Assembly: GCF_051020765.1 (NCBI RefSeq) | Contig: NW_027469084.1 | Location: forward strand, 496,001-560,000 | Reading direction: 5' to 3' | DNA length: 64,000 bases | Source: Lasioglossum baleicum | Lineage: Eukaryota; Arthropoda; Insecta; Hymenoptera; Halictidae | In this document: piece by piece, positions 1 through 10,467 of the stretch | Layout: every line of letters starts with the position of its first letter | Numbering within the stretch: position 1 is the stretch's first letter | Program-made: the position numbers and the translations under genes | Notes under the pieces: generated by a model | Told to the model about the DNA's origin: nothing | Seen by the model: only the letters and a program-made list of their open reading frames with translations | The model's database searches: none

Positions 1-1636
1 GGCACTGCGATCCTCCCAGTGCCAGTTATGAACACACAGTTTGACGAAACGGCGGTATGCAGGTAATTTAACTTATGCGCATGCATTGCTGCAACTTGTG
101 CTGTATAATTTAGAATTTTTGTTACCGCGCCATCCGATTATTATACATGTGGAAATACTCGTACACGCTGCATTGTATTTTCTTCCGCACGCGACAAGGA
201 GGGGACAGAGGTGAGGTCCGGCTAGCGTCTGTCCCATCCCCCCGTCCCACCCCCCTGGACGACCCGCATAAATCTTGAAAATATGATAAAATAAACGCTA
301 AAATCTATAAATGAAAACGTGTATAGATAAAATAGATCAAATAAAAGTCTATAAATAAATAAATAATAATAAGTAAATAAATACAATGGACAAACCACAA
401 CAAACACAAGAAGGGGGGGCAAAATAAAGGGGAATAAAAGATAAAGATGAACTTTATAATATAGAATATAAAATATATATAGAATAAAATGAAATATTAT
501 AAAATAAAAGGAGGGGGGTCGACCGGCAGGTCGCATCTTTGTAGAGGGGAGGGATTATTGCTCCACCTCGCCCCCCGCGACCTGCCCACCTCGGGGGCGC
601 CTTAACGGCCAGCCCCCCTTGGCGGCGGTGGAAGTACTAAGTAGTCCCACCGCCGCCATTACGTCTGCAGCCCCTTACCAGGAGGCCGTCGGCCTCGTCG
701 GGGCTGCCCCGCCGATGCTAGCCTCCTGGCCGAGAGTGGTCGGCTTCCCTCTCCCTCTCCGCTGCCTCCTTCTGCGTTATCACAATCTCGCAGAAGGAGG
801 CAAACGCTGCTCTTGACCTCTCACTGCCGATCATGTGGTCCACCACGACCGACAACGAGAGGTCCATCCCAATAACGCCCCTTAGGACTCTGCGCGGCGC
901 CGACCACGCAGGACATTCTCCCAGCGTATGCCGCGCAGAGTCCTGGGCCTCCTCGCAGTGGTGGCACTGCGATCCTCCCAGTGCCAGTTATGAACACACA
1001 GTTTGACGAAACGGCGGTATGCAGGTAATTTAACTTATGCGCATGCATTGCTGCAACTTGTGCTGTATAATTTAGAATTTTTGTTACCGCGCCATCCGAT
1101 TATTATACATGTGGAAATACTCGTACACGCTGCATTGTATTTTCTTCCGCACGCGACAAGGAGGGGACAGAGGCGAGGTCCGGCTAGCGTCTGTCCCATC
1201 CCCCCGTCCCACCCCCCTGGTCGACCCGCATAAATCTTGAAAATATGATAAAATAAACTATAAAATCTATAAATGAAAACGTGTATAGATAAAATAGATC
1301 AAATAAAAGTCTATAAATAAATAAATAATAATAAGTAAATAAATACAATGGACAAACCACAACAAACACAAGAAGGGGGGGCAAAATAAAGGGGAATAAA
1401 AGATAAAGATGAACTTTATAATATAGAATATAAAATATATATAGAGTAAAATGAAATATTATAAAATAAAAGGAGGGGGGTCGACCGGCAGGTCGCATCT
1501 TTGTAGAGGGGAGGGATTATTGCTCCACCTCGCCCCCCGCGACCTGCCCACCTCGGGGGCGCCTTAACGGCCAGCCCCCCTTGGCGGCGGTGGAAGTACT
1601 AAGTAGTCCCACCGCCGCCATTACGTCTGCAGCCCC

Positions 1637-1950
1637 TTACCGGGGGACCATCGGCCTCGTCGGGGTTGCCCCGCCGATGCTAGCCTCCTGGCGGAGAGGG
1701 GGTCGGCTTGCCTCTCCCTCTCCGCTGCCTCCTTCTGCGTTATCACAATCTCGCAGAAGGAGGCAAACGCTGCTCTTGACCTCTAGCTGCCGATCATGTG
1801 GTCGACCATGACCGGCAACGAGAGGTCCATCCCAATAACGCCCCTTAGGACTCTGCGCGGCGCCGACCACGCAGGACATTCTCCCAGCGTATGCCGCGCA
1901 GAGTCCTGGGCCTCCTCTCAGTGGTGGCACTGCGATCCTCCCGGTGCCAG
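1637..1950 (-). pseudogene. R1 ORF2 remnant with a premature stop (shared variant)
   Basis: Same remnant as in the reference monomer, but a G-to-T change turns the codon after GS in the MIGSE segment into TAG (plus strand CCTCTAGCTG near 1783). The same stop is present in the monomers anchored at 39242 and 50754, which occupy the same place in the higher-order repeat, so it was copied as DNA. A different stop, in the KEAA segment (plus strand TGCCTACTTC), occurs in the monomer anchored at 47882. Confidence 0.7.
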
Positions 1951-3546
1951 TTATGAACACACAGTTTGACGAAACGGCGGTATGCAGGTAATTTAACTTA
2001 TGCGCATGCATTGCTGCAACTTGTGCTGTATAATTTAGAATTTTTGTTACCGCGCCATCCGATTATTATACATGTGGAAATACTCGTACACGCTGCATTG
2101 TATTTTCTTCCGCACGCGACAAGGAGGGGACAGAGGCGAGGTCCGGCTAGCGTCTGTCCCATCCCCCCGTCCCACCCCCCTGGTCGACCCGCATAAATCT
2201 TGAAAATATGATAAAATAAACTATAAAATCTATAAATGAAAACGTGTATAGATAAAATAGATCAAATAAAAGTCTATAAATAAATAAATAATAATAAGTA
2301 AATAAATACAATGGACAAACCACAACAAACATAAGAAGGGGGGGGCAAAATAAAGGGGAATAAAAGATAAACATGAAATTTATAATATAGAATATGAAAT
2401 ATATATAGAATAAAATGAAATATTATAAAATAAAAGGAGGGGGGTCGACCGGCAGGTCGCATCTTTGTAGAGGGGGGGATTATTGCTCCACCTCGCCCCC
2501 CGCGACCTGCCCACCTCGGGGGCGCCATAACGGCCAGCCCCCCTTGGCGGCGGTGGAAGTACTAAGTAGTCCCACCGCCGCCATTACGTCTGCAGCCCCT
2601 TACCGGGAGGCCGTCGGCCTCGTCGGGATTGCCCCGCCGATGCTAGCCTCCTGGCGGAGAGGGGGTCGGCTTCCCTCTCCCTCTCCGCTGCCTCCTTCTG
2701 CGTTATCATAATCTCGCACAAGGAGGCAAACGTTGCTCTTGACCTCTCGCTGCCGATCATGTGGTCCACCACGACCGACAACGAGAGGTCCATCCCAATA
2801 ACGCCCCTTAGGACTCTGCGCGGCGCCGACCACGCAGGACATTCTCCCAGCGTATGCCGCGCAGAGTCCTGGGCCTCCTCGCAGTGGTGGCACTGCGATC
2901 CACCCAGTGCCAGTTATGAACACACAGTTTGACGAAACGGCGGTATGCAGGTAATTTAACTTATGCGCATGCATTGCTGCAACTTGTGCTGTATAATTTA
3001 GAATTTTTGTTACCGCGCCATCCGATTATTATACATGTGGAAATACTCGTACACGCTGCATTGTATTTTCTTCCGCACGCGACAAGGAGGGGACAGAGGC
3101 GAGGTCCGGCTAGCGTCTGTCCCATCCCCCCGTCCCACCCCCCTGGTCGACCCGCATAAATCTTGAAAATATGATAAAATAAACTATAAAATCTATAAAT
3201 GAAAACGTGTATAGATAAAATAGATCAAATAAAAGTCTATAAATAAATAAATAATAATAAGTAAATAAATACAATGGACAAACCACAACAAACACAAGAA
3301 GGGGGGGCAAAATAAAGGGGAATAAAAGATAAAGATGAACTTTATAATATAGAATATAAAATATATATAGAATAAAATGAAATATTATAAAATAAAAGGA
3401 GGGGGGTCGACCGGCAGGTCGCATCTTTGTAGAGGGGAGGGATTATTGCTCCACCTCGCCCCCCGCGACCTGCCCACCTCGGGGGCGCCTTAACGGCCAG
3501 CCCCCCTTGGCGGCGGTGGAAGTACTAAGTAGTCCCACCGCCGCCA

Positions 3547-3876
3547 TTACGTCTGCAGCCCCTTACCGGGAGGCCGTCGGCCTCGTCGGGGTTGCCCCGC
3601 CGATGCTAGCCTCCTGGCCGAGAGTGGTCGGCTTCCCTCTCCCTCTCCGCTGCCTCCTTCTGCGTTATCACAATCTCGCAGAAGGAGGCAAACGCTGCTC
3701 TTGACCTCTCACTGCCGATCATGTGGTCCACCACGACCGACAACGAGAGGTCCATCCCAATAACGCCCCTTAGGACACTGCGCGGCGCCGACCACGCAGG
3801 ACATTCTCCCAGCGTATGCCGCGCAGAGTCCTGGGCCTCCTCGCAGTGGTGGCACTGCGATCCTCCCAGTGCCAGT
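3547..3876 (-). pseudogene. R1 ORF2 remnant with a 1-nt frameshift (majority variant)
   Basis: The remnant is in frame from the CCHC finger through KEAAERERE, but the downstream segment reads CCGAGAGTGGTCGG on the plus strand where open copies read CGGAGAGGGGGTCGG. This is one base shorter and ends the frame a few codons later. By inspection 35 of 57 monomers carry this form. Which state is ancestral is not decided by the sequence alone. Exact edges of this entry are approximate. Confidence 0.65.
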
Positions 3877-6800
3877 TATGAACACACAGTTTGACGAAAC
3901 GGCGGTATGCAGGTAATTTAACTTATGCGCATGCATTGCTGCAACTTGTGCTGTATAATTTAGAATTTTTGTTACCGCGCCATCCGATTATTATACATGT
4001 GGAAATACTCGTACACGCAGCATTGTATTTTCTTCCGCACGCGACAAGGAGGGGACAGAGGCGAGGTCCGGCTAGCGTCTGTCCCCTCCCCCCGTCCCAC
4101 CCCCCTGGTCGGCCCGCATAAATCTTAAAAATATGATAAAATAAACGATAAAATCTATAAATGAAAACGTGTATAGATAAAATAGATAAAATAAAAGTCA
4201 ATAAATAAATAAATAATAATAAGTAAATAAATACAATGGACAAACCACAACAAACATAAGAAGGGGGGGGCAAAATAAAGGGGAATAAAAGATAAAGATG
4301 AAATTTATAATATAGAATATGAAATATATATAGAATAAAATGAAATATTATAAAATAAAAGGAGGGGGGTCGACCGGCAGGTCGCATCTTTGTAGAGGGG
4401 AGGGATTATTGCTCCACCTCGCCCCCCGCGACCTGCCCACCTCGGGGGCGCCTTAACGGCCAGCCCCCCTTGGCGGCGGTGGAAGTACTAAGTATTCCCA
4501 CCGCCGCCATTACGTCTGCGGCCCCTTACCGGGGGGCCGTCGGCCTCGTCGGGGTTGCCCCGCCGATGCTAGCCTCCTGGCCGAGAGTGGTCGGCTTCCC
4601 TCTCCCTCTCCGCTGCCTCCTTCTGCGTTATCACAATCTCGCAGAAGGAGGCAAACGCTGCTCTTGACCTCTCGCTGCCGATCATGTGGTCGACCACGAC
4701 CGACAACGAGAGGTCCATCCCAATAACGCCCCTTAGGACTCTGCGCGGCGCCGACCACGCAGGACATTCTCCCAGCGTATGCCGCGCAGTGTCCTGGGCC
4801 TCCTCGCAGTGGTGGCACTGCGATCCTCCCAGTGCCAGTCATGAACACACAGTTTGACGAAACGGCGGTATGCAGGTAATTTAACTTATGCGCATGCATT
4901 GCTGCAACTTGTGCTGTATAATTTAGAATTTTTGTTACCGCGCCATCCGATTTTTATACATGTGCAAATACCCGTACTCGCAGCATTGTATTTTCTTCCG
5001 CACGCGACAAGAAGGGGACAGAGGCGAGTTCCGGCTAGCGTCTGTCCCCTCCCCTGGTCCACCCGCATAAAACTTAAAAATAAGATAAAATAGAAGATAA
5101 AATCAATAAATGAAAACGTGTATAGATAAAATAGATCAAATAAAAGTCAATAAATAAACAAATAATAATAAGTAAATAAATACAATGGACAAACCACAAC
5201 AAACATAAGAAGGGGGGGGGGAAATAAAGGGGAATAAAAGATAAAGATGAAATTTATAATATAGAATATAAAATGTATATAGCATAAAATGAAATATTAT
5301 AAAATAAAAGGAGGGGGGTCGACCGGCAGGTCGCATCTTTGTAGAGGGGGGGGATTATTGCTCCACCTCGCCCCCCGCGACCTGCCCACCACGGGGGCGC
5401 CTTAACGGCCAGCCCCCCTTGGCGGCGGTGGAAGTACTAAGTAGTCCCACCGCCGCCATTACGTCTGCAGCCCCTTACCGGGGGACCATCGGCCTCGTCG
5501 GGGTTGCCCCGCCGATGCTAGCCTCCTGGCCGAGAGTGGTCGGCTTCCCTCTCCCTCTCCGCTGCCTCCTTCTGCGTTATCACAATCTCGCAGAAGGAGG
5601 CAAACGCTGCTCTTGACCTCTCGCTGCCGATCATGTGGTCGACCACGACCGACAACGAGAGGTCCATCCCAATAACGCCCCTTAGGACTCTGCGCGGCGC
5701 CGACCACGCAGGACATTCTCCCAGCGTATGCCGCGCAGAGTCCTGGGCCTCCTCGCAGTGGTGGCACTGCGATCCTCCCAGTGCCAGTTATGAACACACA
5801 GTTTGACGAAACGGCGGTATGCAGGTAATTTAACTTATGCGCATGCATTGCTGCAACTTGTGCTGTATAATTTAGAATTTTTGTTACCGCGCCATCCGAT
5901 TATTATACATGTGCAAATACCCGTACTCGCAGCATTGTATTTTCTTCCGCACGCGACAAGAAGGGGACAGAGGCGAGTTCCGGCTAGCGTCTGTCCCCTC
6001 CCCTGGTCCACCCGCATAAAACTTAAAAATAAGATAAAATAGAAGATAAAATCAATAAATGAAAACGTGTATAGATAAAATAGATCAAATAAAAGTCAAT
6101 AAATAAACAAATAATAATAAGTAAATAAATACAATGGACAAACCACAACAAACATAAGAAGGGGGGGAAAATAAAGGGGAATAAAAGATAAAGATGAAAT
6201 TTATAATATAGAATATAAAATGTATATAGAATAAAATGAAATATTATAAAATAAAAGGAGGGGGGTCGACCGGCAGGTCGCATCTTTGTAGAGGGGGGGG
6301 ATTATTGCTCCACCTCGCCCCCCGCGACCTGCCCACCACGGGGGCGCCTTAACGGCCAGCCCCCCTTGGCGGCGGTGGAAGTACTAAGTAGTCCCACCGC
6401 CGCCATTACGTCTGCAGCCCCTTACCGGGGGACCATCGGCCTCGTCGGGGTTGCCCCGCCGATGCTAGCCTCCTGGCGGAGAGGGGGTCGGCTTGCCTCT
6501 CCCTCTCCGCTGCCTCCTTCTGCGTTATCACAATCTCGCAGAAGGAGGCAAACGCTGCTCTTGACCTCTCGCTGCCGATCATGTGGTCGACCATGACCGG
6601 CAACGAGAGGTCCATCCCAATAACGCCCCTTAGGACTCTGCGCGGCGCCGACCACGCAGGACATTCTCCCAGCGTATGCCGCGCAGAGTCCTGGGCCTCC
6701 TCGCAGTGGTGGCACTGCGATCCTCCCGGTGCCAGTTATGAACACACAGTTTGACGAAACGGCGGTATGCAGGTAATTTAACTTATGCGCATGCATTGCT

Positions 6801-7329
6801 GCAACTTGTGCTGTATAATTTAGAATTTTTGTTACCGCGCCATCCGATTATTATACATGTGGAAATACTCGTACACGCTGCATTGTATTTTCTTCCGCAC
6901 GCGACAAGGAGGGGACAGAGGCGAGGTCCGGCTAGCGTCTGTCCCCTCCCCCCGTCCCACCCCCCTGGTCGGCCCGCATAAAACTTAAAAATATGATAAA
7001 ATAAACGATAAAATCTATAAATGAAAACGTGTATAGATAAAATAGATAAAATAAAAGTCAATAAATAAATAAATAATAATAAGTAAATAAATACAATGGA
7101 CAAACCACAACAAACATAAGAAGGGGGGGGCAAAATAAAGGGGAATAAAAGATAAAGATGAAATTTATAATATAGAATATGAAATATATATAGAATAAAA
7201 TGAAATATTATAAAATAAAAGGAGGGGGGTCGACCGGCAGGTCGCATCTTTGTAGAGGGGAGGGATTATTGCTCCACCTCGCCCCCCGCGACCTGCCTAC
7301 CTCGGGGGCGCCTTAACGGCCAGCCCCCC

Positions 7330-8279
7330 TTGGCGGCGGTGGAAGTACTAAGTAGTCCCACCGCCGCCATTACGTCTGCAGCCCCTTACCGGGAGGCCGT
7401 CGGCCTCGTCGGGGTTGCCCCGCCGATGCTAGCCTCCTGGCGGAGAGGGGGTCGGCTTGCCTCTCCCTCTCCGCTGCCTCCTTCTGCGTTATCACAATCT
7501 CGCAGAAGGAGGCAAACGCTGCTCTTGACCTCTCACTGCCGATCATGTGGTCCACCACGACCGACAACGAGAGGTCCATCCCAATAACGCCCCTTAGGAC
7601 TCTGCGCGGCGCCGACCACGCATGACATTTTCCCAGCGTATGCCGCGCAGAGTCCTGGGCCTCCTCGCAGTGGTGGCACTGCGATCCTCCCAGTGCCAGT
7701 TATGAACACACAGTTTGACGAAACGGCGGTATGCAGGTAATTTAACTTATGCGCATGCATTGCTGCAACTTGTGCTGTATAATTTAGAATTTTTGTTACC
7801 GCGCCATCCGATTATTATACATGTGCAAATACCCGTACTCGCAGCATTGTATTTTCTTCCGCACGCGACAAGAAGGGGACAGAGGCGAGTTCCGGCTAGC
7901 GTCTGTCCCCTCCCCTGGTCCACCCGCATAAAACTTAAAAATAAGATAAAATAGAAGATAAAATCAATAAATGAAAACGTGTATAGATAAAATAGATCAA
8001 ATAAAAGTCAATAAATAAACAAATAATAATAAGTAAATAAATACAATGGACAAACCAAAACAAACATAAGAAGGGAGGGGGAAAATAAAGGGGAATAAAA
8101 GATAAAGATGAAATTTATAATATAGAATATAAAATGTATATAGAATAAAATGAAATATTATAAAATAAAAGGAGGGGGGTCGACCGGCAGGTCGCATCTT
8201 TGTAGAGGGGGGGGATTATTGCTCCACCTCGCCCCCCGCGACCTGCCCACCACGGGGGCGCCTTAACGGCCAGCCCCCC
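7330..8279. repeat. Chimeric monomer (crossover product)
   Basis: The left part matches the monomer anchored at 26371 (CTCACTGCC, and CATTTTCCCAGC near 7626). The right part matches the next monomer, anchored at 27339 (CATGTGCAAATACCCGTACTCGC, then the AAACCAAAACAAAC and GGGAGGGGG variants). The switch lies between about 7632 and 7824, where the parents do not differ. Equivalent monomers in block B are still separate, so block A lost one monomer by unequal exchange. Confidence 0.8.
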
Positions 8280-8995
8280 TTGGCGGCGGTGGAAGTACTA
8301 AGTATTCCCACCGCCGCCATTACGTCTGCGGCCCCTTACCGGGGGGCCGTCGGCCTCGTCGGGGTTGCCCCGCCGATGCTAGCCTCCTGGCCGAGAGTGG
8401 TCGGCTTCCCTCTCCCTCTCCGCTGCCTCCTTCTGCGTTATCACAATCTCGCAGAAGGAGGCACACGCTGCTCTTGACCTCTCGCTGCCGATCATGTGGT
8501 CGACCACGACCGACAACGAGAGGTCCATCCCAATAACGCCCCTTAGGACTCTGCGCGGCGCCGACCACGCAGGACATTCTCCCAGCGTATGCCGCGCAGT
8601 GTCCTGGGCCTCCTCGCAGTGGTGGCACTGCGATCCTCCCAGTGCCAGTTATGAACACACAGTTTGACGAAACGGCGGTATGCAGGTAATTTAACTTATG
8701 CGCATGCATTGCTGCAACTTGTGCTGTATAATTTAGAATTTTTGTTACCGCGCCATCCGATTATTATACATGTGGAAATACTCGTACACGCTGCATTGTA
8801 TTTTCTTCCGCACGCGACAAGGAGGGGACAGAGGCGAGGTCCGGCTAGCGTCTGTCCCCTCCCCCCGTCCCACCCCCCTGGTCGGCCCGCATAAAACTTA
8901 AAAATATGATAAAATAAACGATAAAATCTATAAATGAAAACGTGTATAGATAAAATAGATAAAATAAAAGTCAATAAATAAATAAATAATAATAA

Positions 8996-8999
8996 GTAA
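8996..8999. other. Target site duplication, left (GTAA)
   Basis: GTAA precedes TGTAAC. Uninterrupted monomers read AATAAGTAAATAAAT here, so the empty site contains one GTAA. Confidence 0.93.
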
Positions 9000-9048
9000 T
9001 GTAACGGGGCCGATTTCCCGCGGGATCGGTTATTCAGACCGGGGTCTC

Positions 9049-9054
9049 TTTAAT
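9049..9054 (-). terminator. Candidate poly(A) signal of the 3' LTR (ATTAAA)
   Basis: Minus strand ATTAAA, 49 nt before the LTR end in element sense. I saw no AATAAA on this strand in the LTR downstream of the inferred start. It would make R about 1 kb and U5 very short. Tentative. Confidence 0.4.
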
Positions 9055-9296
9055 GCGGGAATAGCTCGCCGTGCCGGGGTTCGCGTCGCGAGAGTCGGAG
9101 CGGGAAGACGTGGTGCAAGGGTACGAAATAAACAAGACGACGTTTTAGTGATAAGGCGATGCTCGCCACCTCGTAACGACGGTGATGATGAGTGATGATC
9201 GCAGGATCGTCGTGGAGCGGTAGTCGGAGCTTGATTTGGTGCAGGGTACGGCGTCTCGCCGGAGGATCGGTGTTTAGGGGAGGTTCAGCGTAGGCG

Positions 9297-9715
9297 GTGA
9301 CGTCTCGTCACGGGAACGGTGTCAACGGTGGTTCGGTGACGTCTCGTTACAGGAACAGTGTCAAACGTCGCGTCGCAGGAACAGCGTCAAAGGTCCCTAC
9401 AGGAGATGGGGTTTCGTCACGGGAACGATCTTAACGGGTTTCGGTGCAGGAGGTGACGTCTCGTCACGGGAACGGGGCCAGGGCGGTTCGGGGTACAGGA
9501 GGTGACGTCTCGTCACAGGAACGGTTGCAAAGGGGTTCGGCGCAGGAGGTGACGTCTCGTCACGGGAACGGTGACAGTGTGGTTCGGGGTGCAGGAGGTG
9601 ACGTCTCGTCACGGGAACGGTGACAGTGTGGTTCGGGGTGCAGGAGGTGACGTCTCGTCACAGGAACGGTGGCAGTGGGGTTCGGTGCAGGAGGTGACGT
9701 CTCGCCACGGGAACG
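9297..9715 (-). repeat. LTR-internal tandem repeats, 47-49 bp, with a GTGACG dyad
   Basis: GTGACG-TCT-CGTCAC dyads start at 9297, 9336, 9453, 9502, 9549, 9598, 9647 and 9694. The last six units are regular (47-49 bp), each with CAGGAG before and GGAACGG after the dyad; 9375-9450 holds degenerate copies. The same array lies at 15471-15889 and 29306-29724. Confidence 0.88.
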
Positions 9716-9968
9716 GTACTACTGGAGGTAGTCGGTACAGGCGTCGACGTCTTCGTCGAGGGAACGGTACTACTGGAGGTAGTCGGTACAGGCGTCGACG
9801 TCTTCGTCGCGAACGGTACTACTGGAGGTAGTCGGTACAGGCGTCGACGTCTTCGTCGAGGGAACGGTACTACTGGAGGTAGTCGGTACAGGCGTCGACG
9901 TCTTCGTCGAGGGAACGGTACTACTGGAGGTCGTCGGTGCAGGCGTCGACGTCTTCGTCGAGGGAACG
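9716..9968 (-). repeat. LTR-internal tandem repeats, 51 bp, five copies, with a TCGACG dyad
   Basis: GTACTACTGG starts at 9716, 9767, 9816, 9867 and 9918 (period 51, one copy 49). Each unit carries TCGACG-TCTT-CGTCGA (last pair lost in one copy) and a small ACTAC/GTAGT dyad. Copies also at 15890-16142 and 29725-29977. The Arg-rich frames across it are translation of the repeat, not a gene. Confidence 0.88.
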
Positions 9969-10359
9969 ATAGCTGGGGATTCTGACGGGCTGGTTTCAAC
10001 GTCTCGTTGAAGGAGCGGTACTTTACGGCGGACTGGTTACGACGTCGTCGTCGGAGGATCGGGTACCTGGTGCGTGGTGGTTGCTTAGGTCGCCTAAGCA
10101 GGACTGCGATAATTTGGCATATTTCGGAGGCCTTTTATACTCCCCCAAAATGTACTGTTTGGAGGTGAGGGTTGGTGGTGAGGTAAGGTGTGTTCTATGG
10201 TTTTTCATGTGTTTTGGTCTTTGGGTGGATGACACTTTGCTCAAGGAGTTTCGGAGGAGTGTTGTTTACGCCGGTGTGGATCGGTGGGTCTCGGGGAACC
10301 TCGGGTTCTTTCGGGGATCAGCTGTTCGTAACAAGCTTGCTTAGTGCAGGTTTGTTACA

Positions 10360-10374
10360 CCCCCCTCTTTCTTC
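10360..10374 (-). promoter_or_regulatory. Polypurine tract
   Basis: Minus strand GAAGAAAGAGGGGGG, 15 purines directly against the 3' LTR; primer for plus-strand DNA synthesis. Confidence 0.92.
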
Positions 10375-10467
10375 GGGTGAGCGAGCTAGCGAGACTCTTT
10401 ATTTAAGTATAGCTGTAGTACAAAATGTCCTCCTTATTTACAGGTGTATCTATTATCTATTTTTGTA
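10375..10467 (-). other. Short spacer between pol stop and polypurine tract
   Basis: 93 nt with no ORF. There is no room for an envelope gene. Confidence 0.7.

Larger units (their letters stand above)
1..8999. repeat. Satellite array block A (about 0.96-kb monomers, nine anchors)
   Basis: Tandem monomers in one orientation. The TTGGCGGCGG anchor occurs at 619, 1581, 2543, 3507, 4470, 5419, 6366, 7330 and 8280, giving spacings of 962, 962, 964, 963, 949, 947, 964 and 950 bp. Two length classes are visible: about 962 bp, and about 948 bp lacking part of the C-rich stretch after GTCTGTCCC. Diagnostic variants: 1581 has a stop in the R1 remnant; 2543 carries GGGATTGCC; 3507 carries AGGACACTG; 4470 and 8280 carry the AGTATTCCC type; 7330 is a chimera described separately. 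The block opens inside a monomer and is cut at 8999 by the retrotransposon. No host gene is seen. Confidence 0.97.
9000..10359 (-). repeat. 3' LTR of the Gypsy element (element sense)
   Basis: 1,360 bp direct repeat of the other LTR, directly next to the polypurine tract at 10360. It would supply the poly(A) signal for the genomic RNA, and its own promoter would fire leftwards into satellite block A. Confidence 0.96.

Noticed and set aside
222..536. Hydrophobic Phe/Tyr/Ile-rich minus-strand frame of 60-176 codons in every monomer, looking like a membrane protein
   Set aside because: It is the translation of the A+T-rich half; length and frame vary with the poly-G run. No homologous family is recognised.
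619..816. Plus-strand frame beginning at the TTGGCGGCGG anchor (65-98 codons)
   Set aside because: It is antisense to the R1 remnant, starts with TTG in most monomers and switches frame at the subfamily indel.
1003..1233. A 76-79-codon plus-strand frame (TKRRYAGN...) repeated in almost every monomer
   Set aside because: It opens with TTG, not ATG, its end changes with indels of the C-rich stretch, and its conservation is explained by homogenisation of the satellite DNA.
9453..9968. Regular repeats of 47-51 bp that could be mistaken for a CRISPR array
   Set aside because: There are no unique spacers; whole units are repeated, inside an LTR of a eukaryotic element.
9658..9999. Arginine/proline-rich minus-strand frame of 113 codons in the LTR, and other LTR frames
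   Set aside because: Generated by the 47-51-bp tandem repeats in the LTR; no start context or family.
10375..10467. Search for an envelope gene after pol
   Set aside because: Only 93 nt remain before the polypurine tract, and pol ends in a low-complexity tail with no membrane segment.
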